Both the position numbers and the translations under genes were made by a program. Positions 8,024-16,949 of a stretch of DNA of 64,000 bases are shown piece by piece (positions within the stretch are counted from its first letter, which is position 1; each line of letters begins with the position of its first letter). This DNA is from Pseudomonas rhizophila (GTDB lineage: Bacteria > Pseudomonadota > Gammaproteobacteria > Pseudomonadales > Pseudomonadaceae). The DNA lies in the NCBI RefSeq assembly GCF_003033885.1, contig NZ_CP024081.1:3844554-3908553 (forward strand). Direction: 5' to 3'. The notes under the pieces were generated by a model, which saw nothing but the letters and a program-made list of their open reading frames with translations, did no database searches and had not been told where the DNA came from.

Positions 8024-9158
8024 AGAGGAGTATTTCATCACCGATCTGCAAACCCGTTGTATGCCGGATCAACCCTCAGCAGAGGTTGTCACGGCGTGCC
8101 AGGCGCTACTGGGCAAGCATTTCGCCCATGAAATGTTCCAGTGTCAGATCGAGATGGCGTCGCCTATTTTCCGCAACTTGCCCGAGGCGGCCGATTACCT
8201 GGCCCAGGTCCGCACAGGCCTGACCCAGCGCCTGGCCGCCCATGGCCTGGGCCTGCTCAGCGCCGGCTCGCATCCCATGGCGACCCAGGGTCTGCAGCCC
8301 ACCGACGAACTGCACTTTCAGCAGCTGTTCGACGATTACCAGCGGGTGGCCAGACGGAGCGTGCTTTCGGGCCTGCATGTGCACGTGGAGGTGCCGGCCC
8401 ATAAGGACCGTGTCCGGGTCATGAACGAGGTGCTGCCCTGGCTGCCGATGTTCCTGGCGCTGAGTGCTTCGTCGCCGTTCTGGAACGGCGCCTACAGCGG
8501 GTTCAGCAGCTACCGTCAGGTCGCTTGCGATGAATGGCCGCGCATGGGCGTGCCGGAGTTCTTCGAGGATGAGTCGGCGTTTGCCGGCTACGTGGACATG
8601 CTCATGCGCACCGGATCCATTCGCCAGCCCAGCGATTGCTGGTGGGTGATGCGGCCTTCGTCGCGTTATCCCACGCTGGAGCTGCGAATATGCGATGCCT
8701 GTCCGCGTGTTGAGGATGTCCTGTGCCTGGTCTCGCTGTTTCGGGTGATGGTGGCCCATGCTATTGCACTACCCAAGCCCGGCGCGCACTTCAGCCTGAC
8801 CTCCCACTGGATCCTCAAGGAAAATCGCTGGCGGGCCAAGCGTCATGGAATCCTGGCCGAGTTCATCCTGGAGGGGCAGGAGCAGCCGATGATGATCGGT
8901 GAGTGGATCACGCTGGCGGAGCAGACCTTCGGCGAGACTGCCGCCGCACTGGGCGTTGAGGATGTGTTCAAGCAGGCACGTCGTATCGTCCAGGAAGGCA
9001 CCAGTTCCGATCGGCAAATCGTGCTGTACGAACAAGGGCTGCTGCTGGGCGACTCCACCGAGCACGCCTTGAGCAGGGTGGTTGATCAGTTGTTGGCGGA
9101 AACCGCCGGGATGCCCGTGGCCGACCCGTCACTGTTGCAAGTGGCAGGTGGTCCATGA
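7995..9158 (+). CDS. YbdK/GCS2-family carboxylate-amine ligase
   Basis: The 387-residue protein begins FGIEEEYFITD, the signature of the glutamate-cysteine ligase 2 (YbdK) family, which uses ATP to join a carboxylate to an amine. The second block, SGLHVHVEV (about residues 125-133), and the later LELRICDACP (about 232-241) are the other conserved active-site strands. Length is normal for the family. GGAGGG lies seven bases before the ATG and supports the start despite the overlap with the methyltransferase gene. The stop overlaps the LigD start (ATGA). Family enzymes have weak gamma-glutamylcysteine activity in some species; the true substrate here is unknown and may be linked to the diiron protein and methyltransferase. 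Confidence 0.88.
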   Translation: MNRRLKFGIEEEYFITDLQTRCMPDQPSAEVVTACQALLGKHFAHEMFQCQIEMASPIFRNLPEAADYLAQVRTGLTQRLAAHGLGLLSAGSHPMATQGLQPTDELHFQQLFDDYQRVARRSVLSGLHVHVEVPAHKDRVRVMNEVLPWLPMFLALSASSPFWNGAYSGFSSYRQVACDEWPRMGVPEFFEDESAFAGYVDMLMRTGSIRQPSDCWWVMRPSSRYPTLELRICDACPRVEDVLCLVSLFRVMVAHAIALPKPGAHFSLTSHWILKENRWRAKRHGILAEFILEGQEQPMMIGEWITLAEQTFGETAAALGVEDVFKQARRIVQEGTSSDRQIVLYEQGLLLGDSTEHALSRVVDQLLAETAGMPVADPSLLQVAGGP

Positions 9159-11743
9159 GCAGCAAGACCCTGGAGGATTACAACCGGATGCGTGACTTCG
9201 CCGCCACCCCGGAGCCGGCGGCCAAGCGTTCACGCAAATCGGCGAAAACCGCCCATGCCTTGCAGTTCTGCATTCAGAAGCACGACGCTTCACGGCTGCA
9301 TTATGACTTCCGGCTGGAGCTGGACGGTGCGCTCAAGAGTTGGGCGGTGCCCAAGGGGCCGTCCCTGGACCCCAAGGTCAAGCGCCTGGCGGTGCATGTC
9401 GAAGACCATCCGCTGGATTACGCGACCTTCGAAGGCAGCATTCCCGAAGGCCATTATGGCGCTGGCGACGTCATTGTCTGGGACCGCGGCGTGTGGATTC
9501 CCCAGGGCGATGCCCATGAGGCCTATGAAAAAGGCCGGCTCAAGTTCGAGCTGCAAGGGGAAAAACTCAGTGGCCTGTGGAACCTGGTACGCACCCACAT
9601 GCCCGGCAAGCAGGAGCAGTGGTTCCTGATCAAGCACCAGGACGCAGCGGCACGTCCCGAAAGCGAGTACGACGTGGTCCAGGCCGAGCCGGACAGCGTG
9701 CTCAGCGAGCGCACCCTTGTACCCAAACGCCGTGGCAAGGCTGCCGCCCAGGTCAAGGCAGTGCAGCAACCGAAAAAAGCCACCACGCCCAAACCGTCCA
9801 GAAAAACTTCGACCACGACCCTCAGCGGCGCGGTGGCCGGGGCGATTCCCAAGACGCTCAAACCGGAATTGGCCACGTTGGTAGAGCGCGCGCCTGAAGG
9901 CGAATGGCTCTATGAAATCAAGTTCGACGGTTACCGCGTCATGGCCCGCATTGAAAACGACGATGTCAGGCTGATCACCCGCAATGGCCATGACTGGACC
10001 CACAAGCTGCCCAAGCAGGCCGAAGCGCTGGCCGGATTAGGGCTGGAGTCCGCCTGGCTGGACGGTGAAATGGTGGTGCCCAATGAGCAAGGCGTACCGG
10101 ACTTCCAGGCCCTGCAGAACGCTTTCGACGCCGGCAGCAGCAACAAGATTGCCTACTACTTGTTCGATCTGCCTTACCTCAATGGCATGGACCTGCGCGA
10201 AGTGCCCGTGCAAGAGCGGCGGGCCGCGTTGGCGGCAGTGCTTGCGAGCAACAAGAATCCGCTGTTGCGCTTCTCCGATGCCTTCAAAGAAACCCCTGAA
10301 GCCTTGCTCAACAGTGCTTGCCAAATGCAGATGGAAGGACTGATCGGCAAACGGATGGGCAGTGCCTACGTTTCCCGGCGCAGCAACGACTGGATCAAGC
10401 TCAAGTGCAAGAATCGCCAGGAGTTCGTCGTAGTCGGTTTCAGCGAGCCCAAGGGTGCTCGCAACGGCTTCGGCGCCTTGTTGCTGGGGCTGCACGATGC
10501 CGACAGCGGGCAACTGCGCTATGCCGGCAAGGTCGGCACAGGGTTCAACGAGCAAACACTCACAAGCATTCACCAGCAATTGTTGCCCCTGGAAAGAAAA
10601 GAGGCTGCGGTGGTCAACCCACCCACCGGATATGACGCCAAAGGTGTGCACTGGCTGGAACCGACGCTGCTGGCTGAAGTGGCGTTTGCCGAAATGACCA
10701 AGGAAGGCTCGGTGCGCCATGCCGTGTTTCATGGTTTGCGCAACGATAAACCAGCCGAGGCGATCACCCAGGAGCTGGCCAAACCCGTGAAAAAGACTGC
10801 GGAAAAAACCAAAGCCAAAACCAAAACCAAAACCACTCAGGCCCCAGCCATGGACGGTAAGGTGCGCATCACCCACCCTGAGCGAGTCATCGATCCCAGC
10901 AGCGGCACGACCAAGCTGCAACTGGCCGAGTACTACGCCAGCGTCGCCGAGTTCATCCTGCCGGAACTGGCCGACCGCCCGGTGGCACTGGTCAGGGCAC
11001 CGGATGGCATTGCCGGTGAGTTGTTTTTCCAGAAAAACGCCGAGCGCCTGGCGATTCCTGGTATCACCACCCTGGACAAATCATTGACCGGGCAGCCGGT
11101 GATGATCATCAACAATCCCGAAGCGTTGATCGGCGCGGTGCAGATGAGCACGGTGGAATTGCATACCTGGAATGCCACGTCGGTGAACCTGGACAAGCCT
11201 GATCGCTTTGTTCTCGATCTTGACCCGGATCCGGCCCTGCCTTGGAAAAGCATGGTGGAAGCGACGCATCTGACCTTGTCGGTACTCGATGAACTAGGGC
11301 TCAAGGCGTTTCTCAAGACCAGCGGCGGCAAAGGCATCCACATTGTCGTGCCCTTGACCCGCAAGTTGGGTTGGGACGAGGTCAAGGGCTTCAGTCATGC
11401 GATTGTCAGCCACATGGCCAAGCTGTTGCCGGATCGCTTCTCGGCGGTCTCCGGGCCAAAGAACCGGGTAGGGCGGATCTTCATCGACTACCTGCGTAAC
11501 GGCCTGGGCGCCACCACCATCTGCGCCTATGCCGCCCGTACCCGTGAAGGGTTGCCGGTGTCGGTGCCGATCTTTCGCGAGGAAGTGGCCGAACTCAAAG
11601 GCGCGAACCTGTGGACCGTGCACAACGTCCATGAGCGTTTGGCGCAAGTGGGTCACGAGCCTTGGGCGGGCCTGAAGAAGACCCGCCAAAGCATCACCGC
11701 CGACATGCGTCGACGCATTGGTATGAAAAAGACCGATAAATAG
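9155..11743 (+). CDS. ligD: ATP-dependent DNA ligase D (phosphoesterase-ligase-polymerase)
   Basis: LigD seals double-strand breaks by non-homologous end joining together with Ku. In 862 residues it carries three domains: an N-terminal 3'-phosphoesterase (about residues 30-190, with HDASRLHYDFRLE), an ATP-dependent ligase (about 225-530, nucleotidyl-lysine Lys256 in KFDGYR), and a primase-polymerase (about 570-855, metal-binding LDLDPD with Asp688 and Asp690, and SGGKGIHIVVPL). Basic linkers rich in Lys, Thr and Pro join the domains near 185-215 and 540-560, the second including repeated KTK. The ATGA overlap puts it at the end of the diiron-methyltransferase-ligase operon. No ku gene is present in the window. 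Confidence 0.97.
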   Translation: MSSKTLEDYNRMRDFAATPEPAAKRSRKSAKTAHALQFCIQKHDASRLHYDFRLELDGALKSWAVPKGPSLDPKVKRLAVHVEDHPLDYATFEGSIPEGHYGAGDVIVWDRGVWIPQGDAHEAYEKGRLKFELQGEKLSGLWNLVRTHMPGKQEQWFLIKHQDAAARPESEYDVVQAEPDSVLSERTLVPKRRGKAAAQVKAVQQPKKATTPKPSRKTSTTTLSGAVAGAIPKTLKPELATLVERAPEGEWLYEIKFDGYRVMARIENDDVRLITRNGHDWTHKLPKQAEALAGLGLESAWLDGEMVVPNEQGVPDFQALQNAFDAGSSNKIAYYLFDLPYLNGMDLREVPVQERRAALAAVLASNKNPLLRFSDAFKETPEALLNSACQMQMEGLIGKRMGSAYVSRRSNDWIKLKCKNRQEFVVVGFSEPKGARNGFGALLLGLHDADSGQLRYAGKVGTGFNEQTLTSIHQQLLPLERKEAAVVNPPTGYDAKGVHWLEPTLLAEVAFAEMTKEGSVRHAVFHGLRNDKPAEAITQELAKPVKKTAEKTKAKTKTKTTQAPAMDGKVRITHPERVIDPSSGTTKLQLAEYYASVAEFILPELADRPVALVRAPDGIAGELFFQKNAERLAIPGITTLDKSLTGQPVMIINNPEALIGAVQMSTVELHTWNATSVNLDKPDRFVLDLDPDPALPWKSMVEATHLTLSVLDELGLKAFLKTSGGKGIHIVVPLTRKLGWDEVKGFSHAIVSHMAKLLPDRFSAVSGPKNRVGRIFIDYLRNGLGATTICAYAARTREGLPVSVPIFREEVAELKGANLWTVHNVHERLAQVGHEPWAGLKKTRQSITADMRRRIGMKKTDK

Positions 11744-11765
11744 CTTGGTTCGATGCCTCCCGGAC

Positions 11766-12380
11766 TCATCCACTTACCGGAACGCGCAGATATTCCGGCT
11801 GCAGGACGTTGAACCACAGCAGAATCATTTCCACCAGGATGGTCACCAGCACCAACAGCCCTACGCCCCATACGCTGGCCGAGTACAACAGACCTTGTTC
11901 CTTCTTGAGATTCATGAACTTGGGCAGGCCAACAAACAATAAAAAAGTCGAGTAGGCCGACGCCATTGCCAGCGCGATCACCGCCAGCCAGCGGTTGGGG
12001 TAGAGCCCGAAAATCCCGGCCAGGAAGTAGGGCGTGGCGGTGTAGGCGGCAAAACCAATGCACTGGTTGACCGTAGGGCGGGCATCGAAGGTGCGCGACA
12101 TCCAGCGGATGAACAGCCCCATGAGCATCACGCCGGCCACGATGGTCAGGTACAGCAGCACACTCAGTTGAAGTGCGCTGGCAGTACTGAGCCGTACCGT
12201 TTCGTTTTCAGCCAGGCTCCAGCCGGTCCAGGTGGTCCCAATGAACAGGCACACCACGGGAATCAGGGCGAGCAACAACAGGTGAGCCAGATAGTGGCGC
12301 GGATGAGCTTGTTCCTGTTCGCGGATGTCTTTCCAGGCAAACTCGGGGTGGGTGAACAGTTTGACGAAAGGGGCGGACAT
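11766..12380 (-). CDS. Yip1-family integral membrane protein
   Basis: The 204-residue protein has a short N-terminal cytoplasmic segment (FTHPEFAWKDIREQEQAHPR) and five hydrophobic segments (about residues 28-48, 60-85, 105-125, 130-150 and 165-190), the layout of the bacterial YIP1 family. No catalytic residue is evident and the role is unknown. The ATG at 12380 is preceded by AGGAGG, which settles the start over the longer frame. It is convergent with ligD. Confidence 0.8.
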   Translation of the reverse strand: MSAPFVKLFTHPEFAWKDIREQEQAHPRHYLAHLLLLALIPVVCLFIGTTWTGWSLAENETVRLSTASALQLSVLLYLTIVAGVMLMGLFIRWMSRTFDARPTVNQCIGFAAYTATPYFLAGIFGLYPNRWLAVIALAMASAYSTFLLFVGLPKFMNLKKEQGLLYSASVWGVGLLVLVTILVEMILLWFNVLQPEYLRVPVSG

Positions 12381-12546
12381 GACGACCTCCTGATCAGTAC
12401 AGCCTCTGGTGAGGCCCATACGGATTTGAGGTACAGGATCGGTCGGGGGTTCATTTATTTGGAGTGCCTGAGGAGGGGCGTGATCAGAGGGAATGAATCC
12501 ATACGGCCGGGGTCAATCCATCAGCATCCCTGAAGGACTGTATGCC

Positions 12547-13047
12547 ATGACCATTGCTTGCTCCCTGGTTGATTACTTGCGTGAACACGAGCTGCGCCTG
12601 ACGACGGCCGAGTCCTGTACCGCCGGCAAGATCGTCACCTTGCTGGCCGAAGTACCCGGCAGTGGTTCGCTGATTGAAAGCGGTTACGTGGTGTATTCCC
12701 CGGAGGCTAAACAACGATTGCTGGGGGTCAACCCATGCACCATCGACACCTTCAATCTCACCAGCCGTGAAGTGGCCGAGGAAATGGCCCTCGGTGCCCT
12801 GCGCGACGCCAATGCCAACGTCGCCGTGGCCACCACCGGCATTCTCGGGCCGGATGACATGGACGGCATTCCGGCCGGCACTGTCTGTTTTGCCTGGGCG
12901 TTCGATATGGCCGGCGAGCGAGCGTTGTTCAGTCGCCTGGAAAGATTTTTCGGGACTCGCAACCAGGTCCAACTGTGGGCCGCCGAACATGCGCTCGTGC
13001 AGTTGCGGCACTTTCATCAACGCGCGCTGGCGGGTGAGCGCAGATAG
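12547..13047 (+). CDS. CinA/PncC-type nicotinamide-nucleotide amidohydrolase
   Basis: The 166-residue protein corresponds to the C-terminal amidase domain of CinA, which deamidates nicotinamide mononucleotide to nicotinic acid mononucleotide and so recycles pyridine nucleotides. Family marks are TTAESCTAGKI (about residues 19-29), GSGSLIESGYVVYSPEAK, and VAVATTGILGPDD. It is a stand-alone domain without the molybdopterin-binding half. The housekeeping copy in Pseudomonas lies beside recA, so this is probably a second paralogue. GAAGGA lies about ten bases before the ATG chosen. It is followed after nine bases by a gene for a one-TM protein. Confidence 0.88.
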   Translation: MTIACSLVDYLREHELRLTTAESCTAGKIVTLLAEVPGSGSLIESGYVVYSPEAKQRLLGVNPCTIDTFNLTSREVAEEMALGALRDANANVAVATTGILGPDDMDGIPAGTVCFAWAFDMAGERALFSRLERFFGTRNQVQLWAAEHALVQLRHFHQRALAGERR

Positions 13048-13056
13048 GGGATCACC

Positions 13057-13575
13057 ATGACCCATCCCACTGATCCCGAGGAATTGCGCAGCCGCCAGTT
13101 CCCGGTCCGCGAAGACATGGCCTACCAGCTCAAGGTCTGGCGTTTCGAGCGGGTGGGTTGGTACGTGTTGGTATTGCTGGTGATCCTGACGCTGCTTGGA
13201 TTGTTCTCTCGTGGCCCGTTGAGCACCCGAAATGTACACAGCGCAGATGGCCGACTCGGCGTCGAGTACGAGATGTTCCACCGCAACGGTTCTACCAACC
13301 CCATGGTCATCCATCTGATGGGGCAGCCCAATGCCGTGCTGGAGGTGGAACTGGTCGGCCAGTGGCTGGAGGGTTTCGAGGTGCAAACCCTCCAGCCCCA
13401 GCCCGTGCGCTCGGCGAGTGCGGAGCGGGGCCTGAAGCTGTGGGTCCAGGCGGATGCCAAGGGAGAGGCCAGCCTTTATCTGTCACTGCTGGGCGATGGG
13501 CTGGGGCTCTATCACAGCCGTATCGACACGCCCGATGGCGCCACGGTCAGGTTCAATCAATTCATTTTTCCCTAG
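13057..13575 (+). CDS. Membrane-anchored protein, unknown function
   Basis: The 172-residue protein has a charged N-terminus (about 28 residues), one membrane helix at about 34-52 (VGWYVLVLLVILTLLGLFS) and an exported C-terminal domain predicted to be beta-rich (VLEVELVGQWLEGFEVQTLQP). The following gene encodes a DUF421 membrane protein and starts eight bases after this stop, so the two are probably co-translated. I do not recognise a named family. Confidence 0.7.
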   Translation: MTHPTDPEELRSRQFPVREDMAYQLKVWRFERVGWYVLVLLVILTLLGLFSRGPLSTRNVHSADGRLGVEYEMFHRNGSTNPMVIHLMGQPNAVLEVELVGQWLEGFEVQTLQPQPVRSASAERGLKLWVQADAKGEASLYLSLLGDGLGLYHSRIDTPDGATVRFNQFIFP

Positions 13576-13582
13576 GTGACGT

Positions 13583-14029
13583 ATGGACTCTGTGCTGCGG
13601 GCTGCCGCGATCTATGTGGCGTTGCTGGTACTGTTCAAGATCGCCGGGCGTCGCTCCCTGGCGGAAATCACCACGTTTGATTTTGTCCTGCTGATGATCA
13701 TCGGCGAGGCCACCCAGCAGGCGTTGCTGGGGGATGATTTCTCGTTGACCAATTCGTTGATGGTGATCGTGACGCTGATTGCCATCGATGTGGGCTTGTC
13801 GCTGCTCAAGCAACGCTCCCAATGGGTCTCGCAACTGATTGACGGCGGCCCGACCATTATTGTGGAGGATGGGCGAATACTGAAGGCGCGCCTGCGCCAT
13901 GCCCGCTTGATAGAAGAAGACATCATGGAAGCGGCACGGTCGAGCCAGGGAATCGAGACGCTGGAACAGATCAAGTTCGCGATTATCGAGCGTAACGGCA
14001 AGATTTCGGTGATTGCCAAGGAGCCGTGA
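13583..14029 (+). CDS. DUF421 (YetF/YcaP-type) membrane protein
   Basis: The 148-residue protein has two to three N-terminal membrane helices followed by a small soluble domain, as in the YetF/YcaP family. Conserved features are FKIAGRRSLAEITTFDFVLLM (the R-S-x-x-E/Q-x-x-x-F-D block), IIGEATQQALLGDD, and in the soluble part GPTIIVEDGRI and EEDIMEAAR. The biochemical role of the family is not established; members are often stress-induced. AGGTGAC precedes the ATG. It closes the short unit that starts with the CinA-type gene. Confidence 0.85.
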   Translation: MDSVLRAAAIYVALLVLFKIAGRRSLAEITTFDFVLLMIIGEATQQALLGDDFSLTNSLMVIVTLIAIDVGLSLLKQRSQWVSQLIDGGPTIIVEDGRILKARLRHARLIEEDIMEAARSSQGIETLEQIKFAIIERNGKISVIAKEP

Positions 14030-14096
14030 TCCCTTCACATGATCCATGACGAGGGCTACATCCCCTCGCCACAACAGCTGCCTATCATCGCTTGAC

Positions 14097-14954
14097 TCAC
14101 AGGATCGGCTTGCCGCCCGTAATCCCATACCGGGAACCGGAAATGTAGCTCGCCTCATCCGAAGCCAGCAGTACATAGATCGGCGCCACTTCCACCGGCT
14201 GGCCAGGACGGCCAAGGGGCGTCTGGGAGCCGAAGTTCTGTACTTCTTCCTCAGGCATGGTGGCGACAATCAGCGGTGTCCAGATCGGCCCTGGCGCCAC
14301 GCTGTTCACCCGGATGCCCTTGGGGCCGAGCATCTGCGCCAGACCGCCGGTGAAGTTGGCGATGGCGCCTTTGGTGGTGGCGTAGGCCAGCAGAGTCGGC
14401 TTGGGCATGTCGGAGTTGACCGAACTGGTGTTGATGATCGAGCCACCCGCCTTCATATGCGGGACGGCGGCCTGGCAGATCCTGAACATCGAGGTGATGT
14501 TGATATCAAACGTGCGCACCCACTCTTCGTCGGGGATGTCTTCCAGGTTTTCGTGAGTCATCTGGAACGCGGCGTTGTTGACCAGAATGTCGATATGCCC
14601 GAAACGGGCGACGGTTTCGTCGACGATCTTGCGGCATTGGGCCTTGTCCGCCAGATCGCCGGGCAGCAACAGGCATTGGCGGCCGGCCTGTTCTACCCAG
14701 CGGGCGGTCTCCCTGGCGTCTTCATGCTCGTCCAGGTAGGAAATGGCCACGTCAGCGCCCTCACGGGCGAAGGCAATCGCCACGGCACGACCGATGCCGC
14801 TGTCGGCGCCCGTGATCAAGGCGATCTTGCTTTCCAGGCGTCCAGAACCGGTGTAGCTCTGTTCTCCGCAGTCTGGATACGGGTCCATCTTGCGTTGAGT
14901 GCCGGGCACCGGTTGGCTTTGTTTTGGGAACGGCGGGGTAGGGTAGTCAGTCAT
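14097..14954 (-). CDS. SDR-family oxidoreductase (YghA-like)
   Basis: This is an extended short-chain dehydrogenase of 285 residues with an N-terminal 40-residue leader (PFPKQSQPVPGTQRKMDPYP) typical of the YghA/general-stress subgroup. The nucleotide site is TGADSGIGRA; the structural NNAA motif and catalytic SSVNSD (Ser) and YATTK (Tyr-Lys) are all present, so it should be an active NAD(P)H-dependent carbonyl/alcohol oxidoreductase. The ATG at 14954 is preceded by GGAGA; the alternative 12 bases upstream lacks a site. The substrate is unknown. Confidence 0.92.
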   Translation of the reverse strand: MTDYPTPPFPKQSQPVPGTQRKMDPYPDCGEQSYTGSGRLESKIALITGADSGIGRAVAIAFAREGADVAISYLDEHEDARETARWVEQAGRQCLLLPGDLADKAQCRKIVDETVARFGHIDILVNNAAFQMTHENLEDIPDEEWVRTFDINITSMFRICQAAVPHMKAGGSIINTSSVNSDMPKPTLLAYATTKGAIANFTGGLAQMLGPKGIRVNSVAPGPIWTPLIVATMPEEEVQNFGSQTPLGRPGQPVEVAPIYVLLASDEASYISGSRYGITGGKPIL

Positions 14955-15120
14955 GACATTCTCCATGCTGGATGTGTAGTCGATGGAGGGTGGACTGTGG
15001 GCCTTCAGGCAGAGTTCGCTCGGATTCCGGGGCCGAGCGATGAGCGTGGTCCGAGCCCTTTTGCCAATCGCGAATCAACATCGGCTAATGTTGGACGAAT
15101 GCAGATAAGGAGCCGGACAG

Positions 15121-15525
15121 ATGTTCAGTCACATACAGATTGGCGCGCGGGACCTGCCAACAATGGTCGCGTTTTATGATGCCGTGCTGGGCTGCCTGGG
15201 GTTGGTACGCCTGCCCAGCGAAAACGACTCGGGCCCGCCGGGAGAAGGCTGGCATCAACCCGGCAAGCGTTGGCCTCAGGTGTTCGTGCAATTACCGTTC
15301 AATGGTTTGCCCGCGACCTGGGGCAATGGCATGCAAGTGAGTTTCGCCGCCGATTCGCCGCACACCGTACAGGCCGCCTGGGCGCAGGCCATCGCCCTGG
15401 GCGGCACCGACGAAGGCCCGCCGGGCCCGCGGCCCCAGTATTCGGAAGGGTATTTCGGGGCCTATTGCCGCGATCCGGAGGGGAACAAGTTGTGCTTTGT
15501 TTATGCGCCGGATATGGATGAGTAA
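15121..15525 (+). CDS. VOC-family (glyoxalase/dioxygenase superfamily) protein
   Basis: The 134-residue single VOC module has the beta-alpha-beta-beta-beta repeat order: FSHIQIGARDLPTMVAFYDAVLG at the first strand and helix, and DPEGNKLCFVY at the last strand. The first His (HIQIG) and the final-strand region are placed for metal binding. Proteins like this isomerise or cleave small molecules or bind drugs; the substrate cannot be assigned. AAGGAG lies nine bases before the ATG. Confidence 0.88.
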   Translation: MFSHIQIGARDLPTMVAFYDAVLGCLGLVRLPSENDSGPPGEGWHQPGKRWPQVFVQLPFNGLPATWGNGMQVSFAADSPHTVQAAWAQAIALGGTDEGPPGPRPQYSEGYFGAYCRDPEGNKLCFVYAPDMDE

Positions 15526-15556
15526 CTGAGCACTCTGTTTCTGGAGTGGACCTATT

Positions 15557-15699
15557 TGTGGCGAGGGGATTTATCCCCGCCGGGCTGCGCAGCAGCTGCG
15601 CAGCAGCCCTAAAACAGATCACTCGGTGTGTCAGGCTCATCTCATGGCTTTTCATTGGGGCTGCTGAGCAGCCCAGCGGGGATAAATCCCCTCGCCACA
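15557..15699. repeat. REPIN: inverted REP pair
   Basis: A 24-bp element beginning TGTGGCGAGGGGATTTATCC at 15557-15580 is repeated as its exact reverse complement at 15676-15699. Short GC-rich palindromes (GGGCTGCGCAGCAGCTGCGC) lie between them. This is the two-REP arrangement (REPIN) mobilised by RAYT transposases; no RAYT gene is in the window. It separates the VOC gene from the convergent C-S lyase gene. Confidence 0.9.
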
Positions 15700-15724
15700 G
15701 ATGAGCTCCGGTCACCTGGAGAAA

Positions 15725-16873
15725 TCAGCCCCTGGCCTTCAAGCTTCGCTCCATCCGCGCAATCCCTTCCTCCAGCAGCGCCCGTGGGCAGCCGAAGTTC
15801 AAGCGCACGAACTGCCCGGCATCGTCACCGAAATCCAGTCCGGCACTCAGGCCTACCTTGGCTTGCTTCAGGAAAAAGCCCTGCGGGTCGTCCAGCCCCA
15901 ATCCCGAGCAATCCAGCCAGGCCAGGTAAGTGCCCTGGGGCACGGTCATGGTGATGCCCGGCAGGCGGGTCTTTACGGCGTCGACCAGATAGTCGCGGTT
16001 GGCTTGCAGGTAAGCCTTCAATTCTTCCAGCCACGGGCCAGCTTCGCTGTAGGCCGCGCGGGTCGCTTCAAGGCCCAGGGCGTTGACGCTGTCGACCATG
16101 CCGGCCCGGGCACTGTTAACCCGCTCGCGGACCTTGGCGTTCTGGATGATGGCGAATGAAGTTTTCAGCCCGGCAATGTTGTAGGCCTTGCTGGCCGACA
16201 TCAGGGTGATGGTGCGCTCGGCAATCTCCGGGCTGAGGGTGGCGGTGGGGATGTGCACACGACCGTCGAAGCACAGCTCGGCATGGATTTCGTCAGAGAT
16301 GATCCAGGCATTCTGTTCCAGGCAGATATCTGCCACGGCCTTGAGTTCTTCCCGGGCAAACACCTTGCCCAGCGGGTTGTGAGGGTTGCTCAGCAACAAC
16401 GCACCGCCCCCCTGCAACGCGTCACGCAGCGCGGCCAGGGGCGTGTGGAATTCGCCGTTGAGCGGGTTGAACGGCAGTTCAACCTTGTTCAGTTGCCAGT
16501 GAGCAGGGGCATTGCGCAGCGGCGGGTAATTGGGCACCTGTACCACAACGTTCTGCGCAGGCTCCACCAAGGCGTGCAGTGCCATGTTGAAGCCTGGTTC
16601 GACACCCGGCAGGAAGACGATCTGCTGAGGCTCGACGCGCCAGGCGTACTTGTTCCAGAGGTCCGCAACGATGGCGGCGCGCAGCGAGTCCTGGGCCACG
16701 CTGTAGCCGAGCATGGGGTGTTCGAGGCGTTTGTGCAGTGCGTCGATGACCACCGGCGGAGCAGGGAAGTCCATATCAGCCACCCACATGGGCAACACGT
16801 CAGCGGGGTAGCGACTCCACTTGGTGCTACCGGTACCGTGGCGCTCCAATACCGTGTCGAAATCGAAAGTCAT
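15725..16873 (-). CDS. PatB/MalY-type PLP-dependent C-S lyase
   Basis: The 382-residue fold-type I PLP enzyme belongs to the PatB/MalY group, which cleaves cystathionine or cysteine conjugates to a thiol, pyruvate and ammonia. Marks are PMWVADMDFPAP at the N-terminus, LLLSNPHNPLGKV, ISDEIHAEL, and the Schiff-base Lys229 in SASKAYNIAGLKTSF. The C-terminus carries the FVRLNFGCPR carboxylate-binding arginine. The ATG at 16873 starts MTFDFDTV; the longer frame to 16921 overlaps the divergent promoter. Only 76 bp separate it from the divergent chemotaxis receptor gene. Confidence 0.9.
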   Translation of the reverse strand: MTFDFDTVLERHGTGSTKWSRYPADVLPMWVADMDFPAPPVVIDALHKRLEHPMLGYSVAQDSLRAAIVADLWNKYAWRVEPQQIVFLPGVEPGFNMALHALVEPAQNVVVQVPNYPPLRNAPAHWQLNKVELPFNPLNGEFHTPLAALRDALQGGGALLLSNPHNPLGKVFAREELKAVADICLEQNAWIISDEIHAELCFDGRVHIPTATLSPEIAERTITLMSASKAYNIAGLKTSFAIIQNAKVRERVNSARAGMVDSVNALGLEATRAAYSEAGPWLEELKAYLQANRDYLVDAVKTRLPGITMTVPQGTYLAWLDCSGLGLDDPQGFFLKQAKVGLSAGLDFGDDAGQFVRLNFGCPRALLEEGIARMERSLKARG

Positions 16874-16949
16874 GGGGGTTCCATCAGGTCTGGGAATGAG
16901 ATGGCGAACATCATAAAGCAAAGATCAGTGAAAAAAGGAAGATGGCGTA

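Noticed and set aside
12484..13386. A 300-codon minus-strand frame opposite the CinA-type gene
   Set aside because: No domain or start signal; the opposite strand encodes the conserved amidase and one-TM protein.
14050..14072. Possible terminator CGAGGGCTACATCCCCTCG between DUF421 and SDR genes
   Set aside because: The stem is good but no T run follows; it is more likely half of a REP-like element ending CCTCGCCACA.
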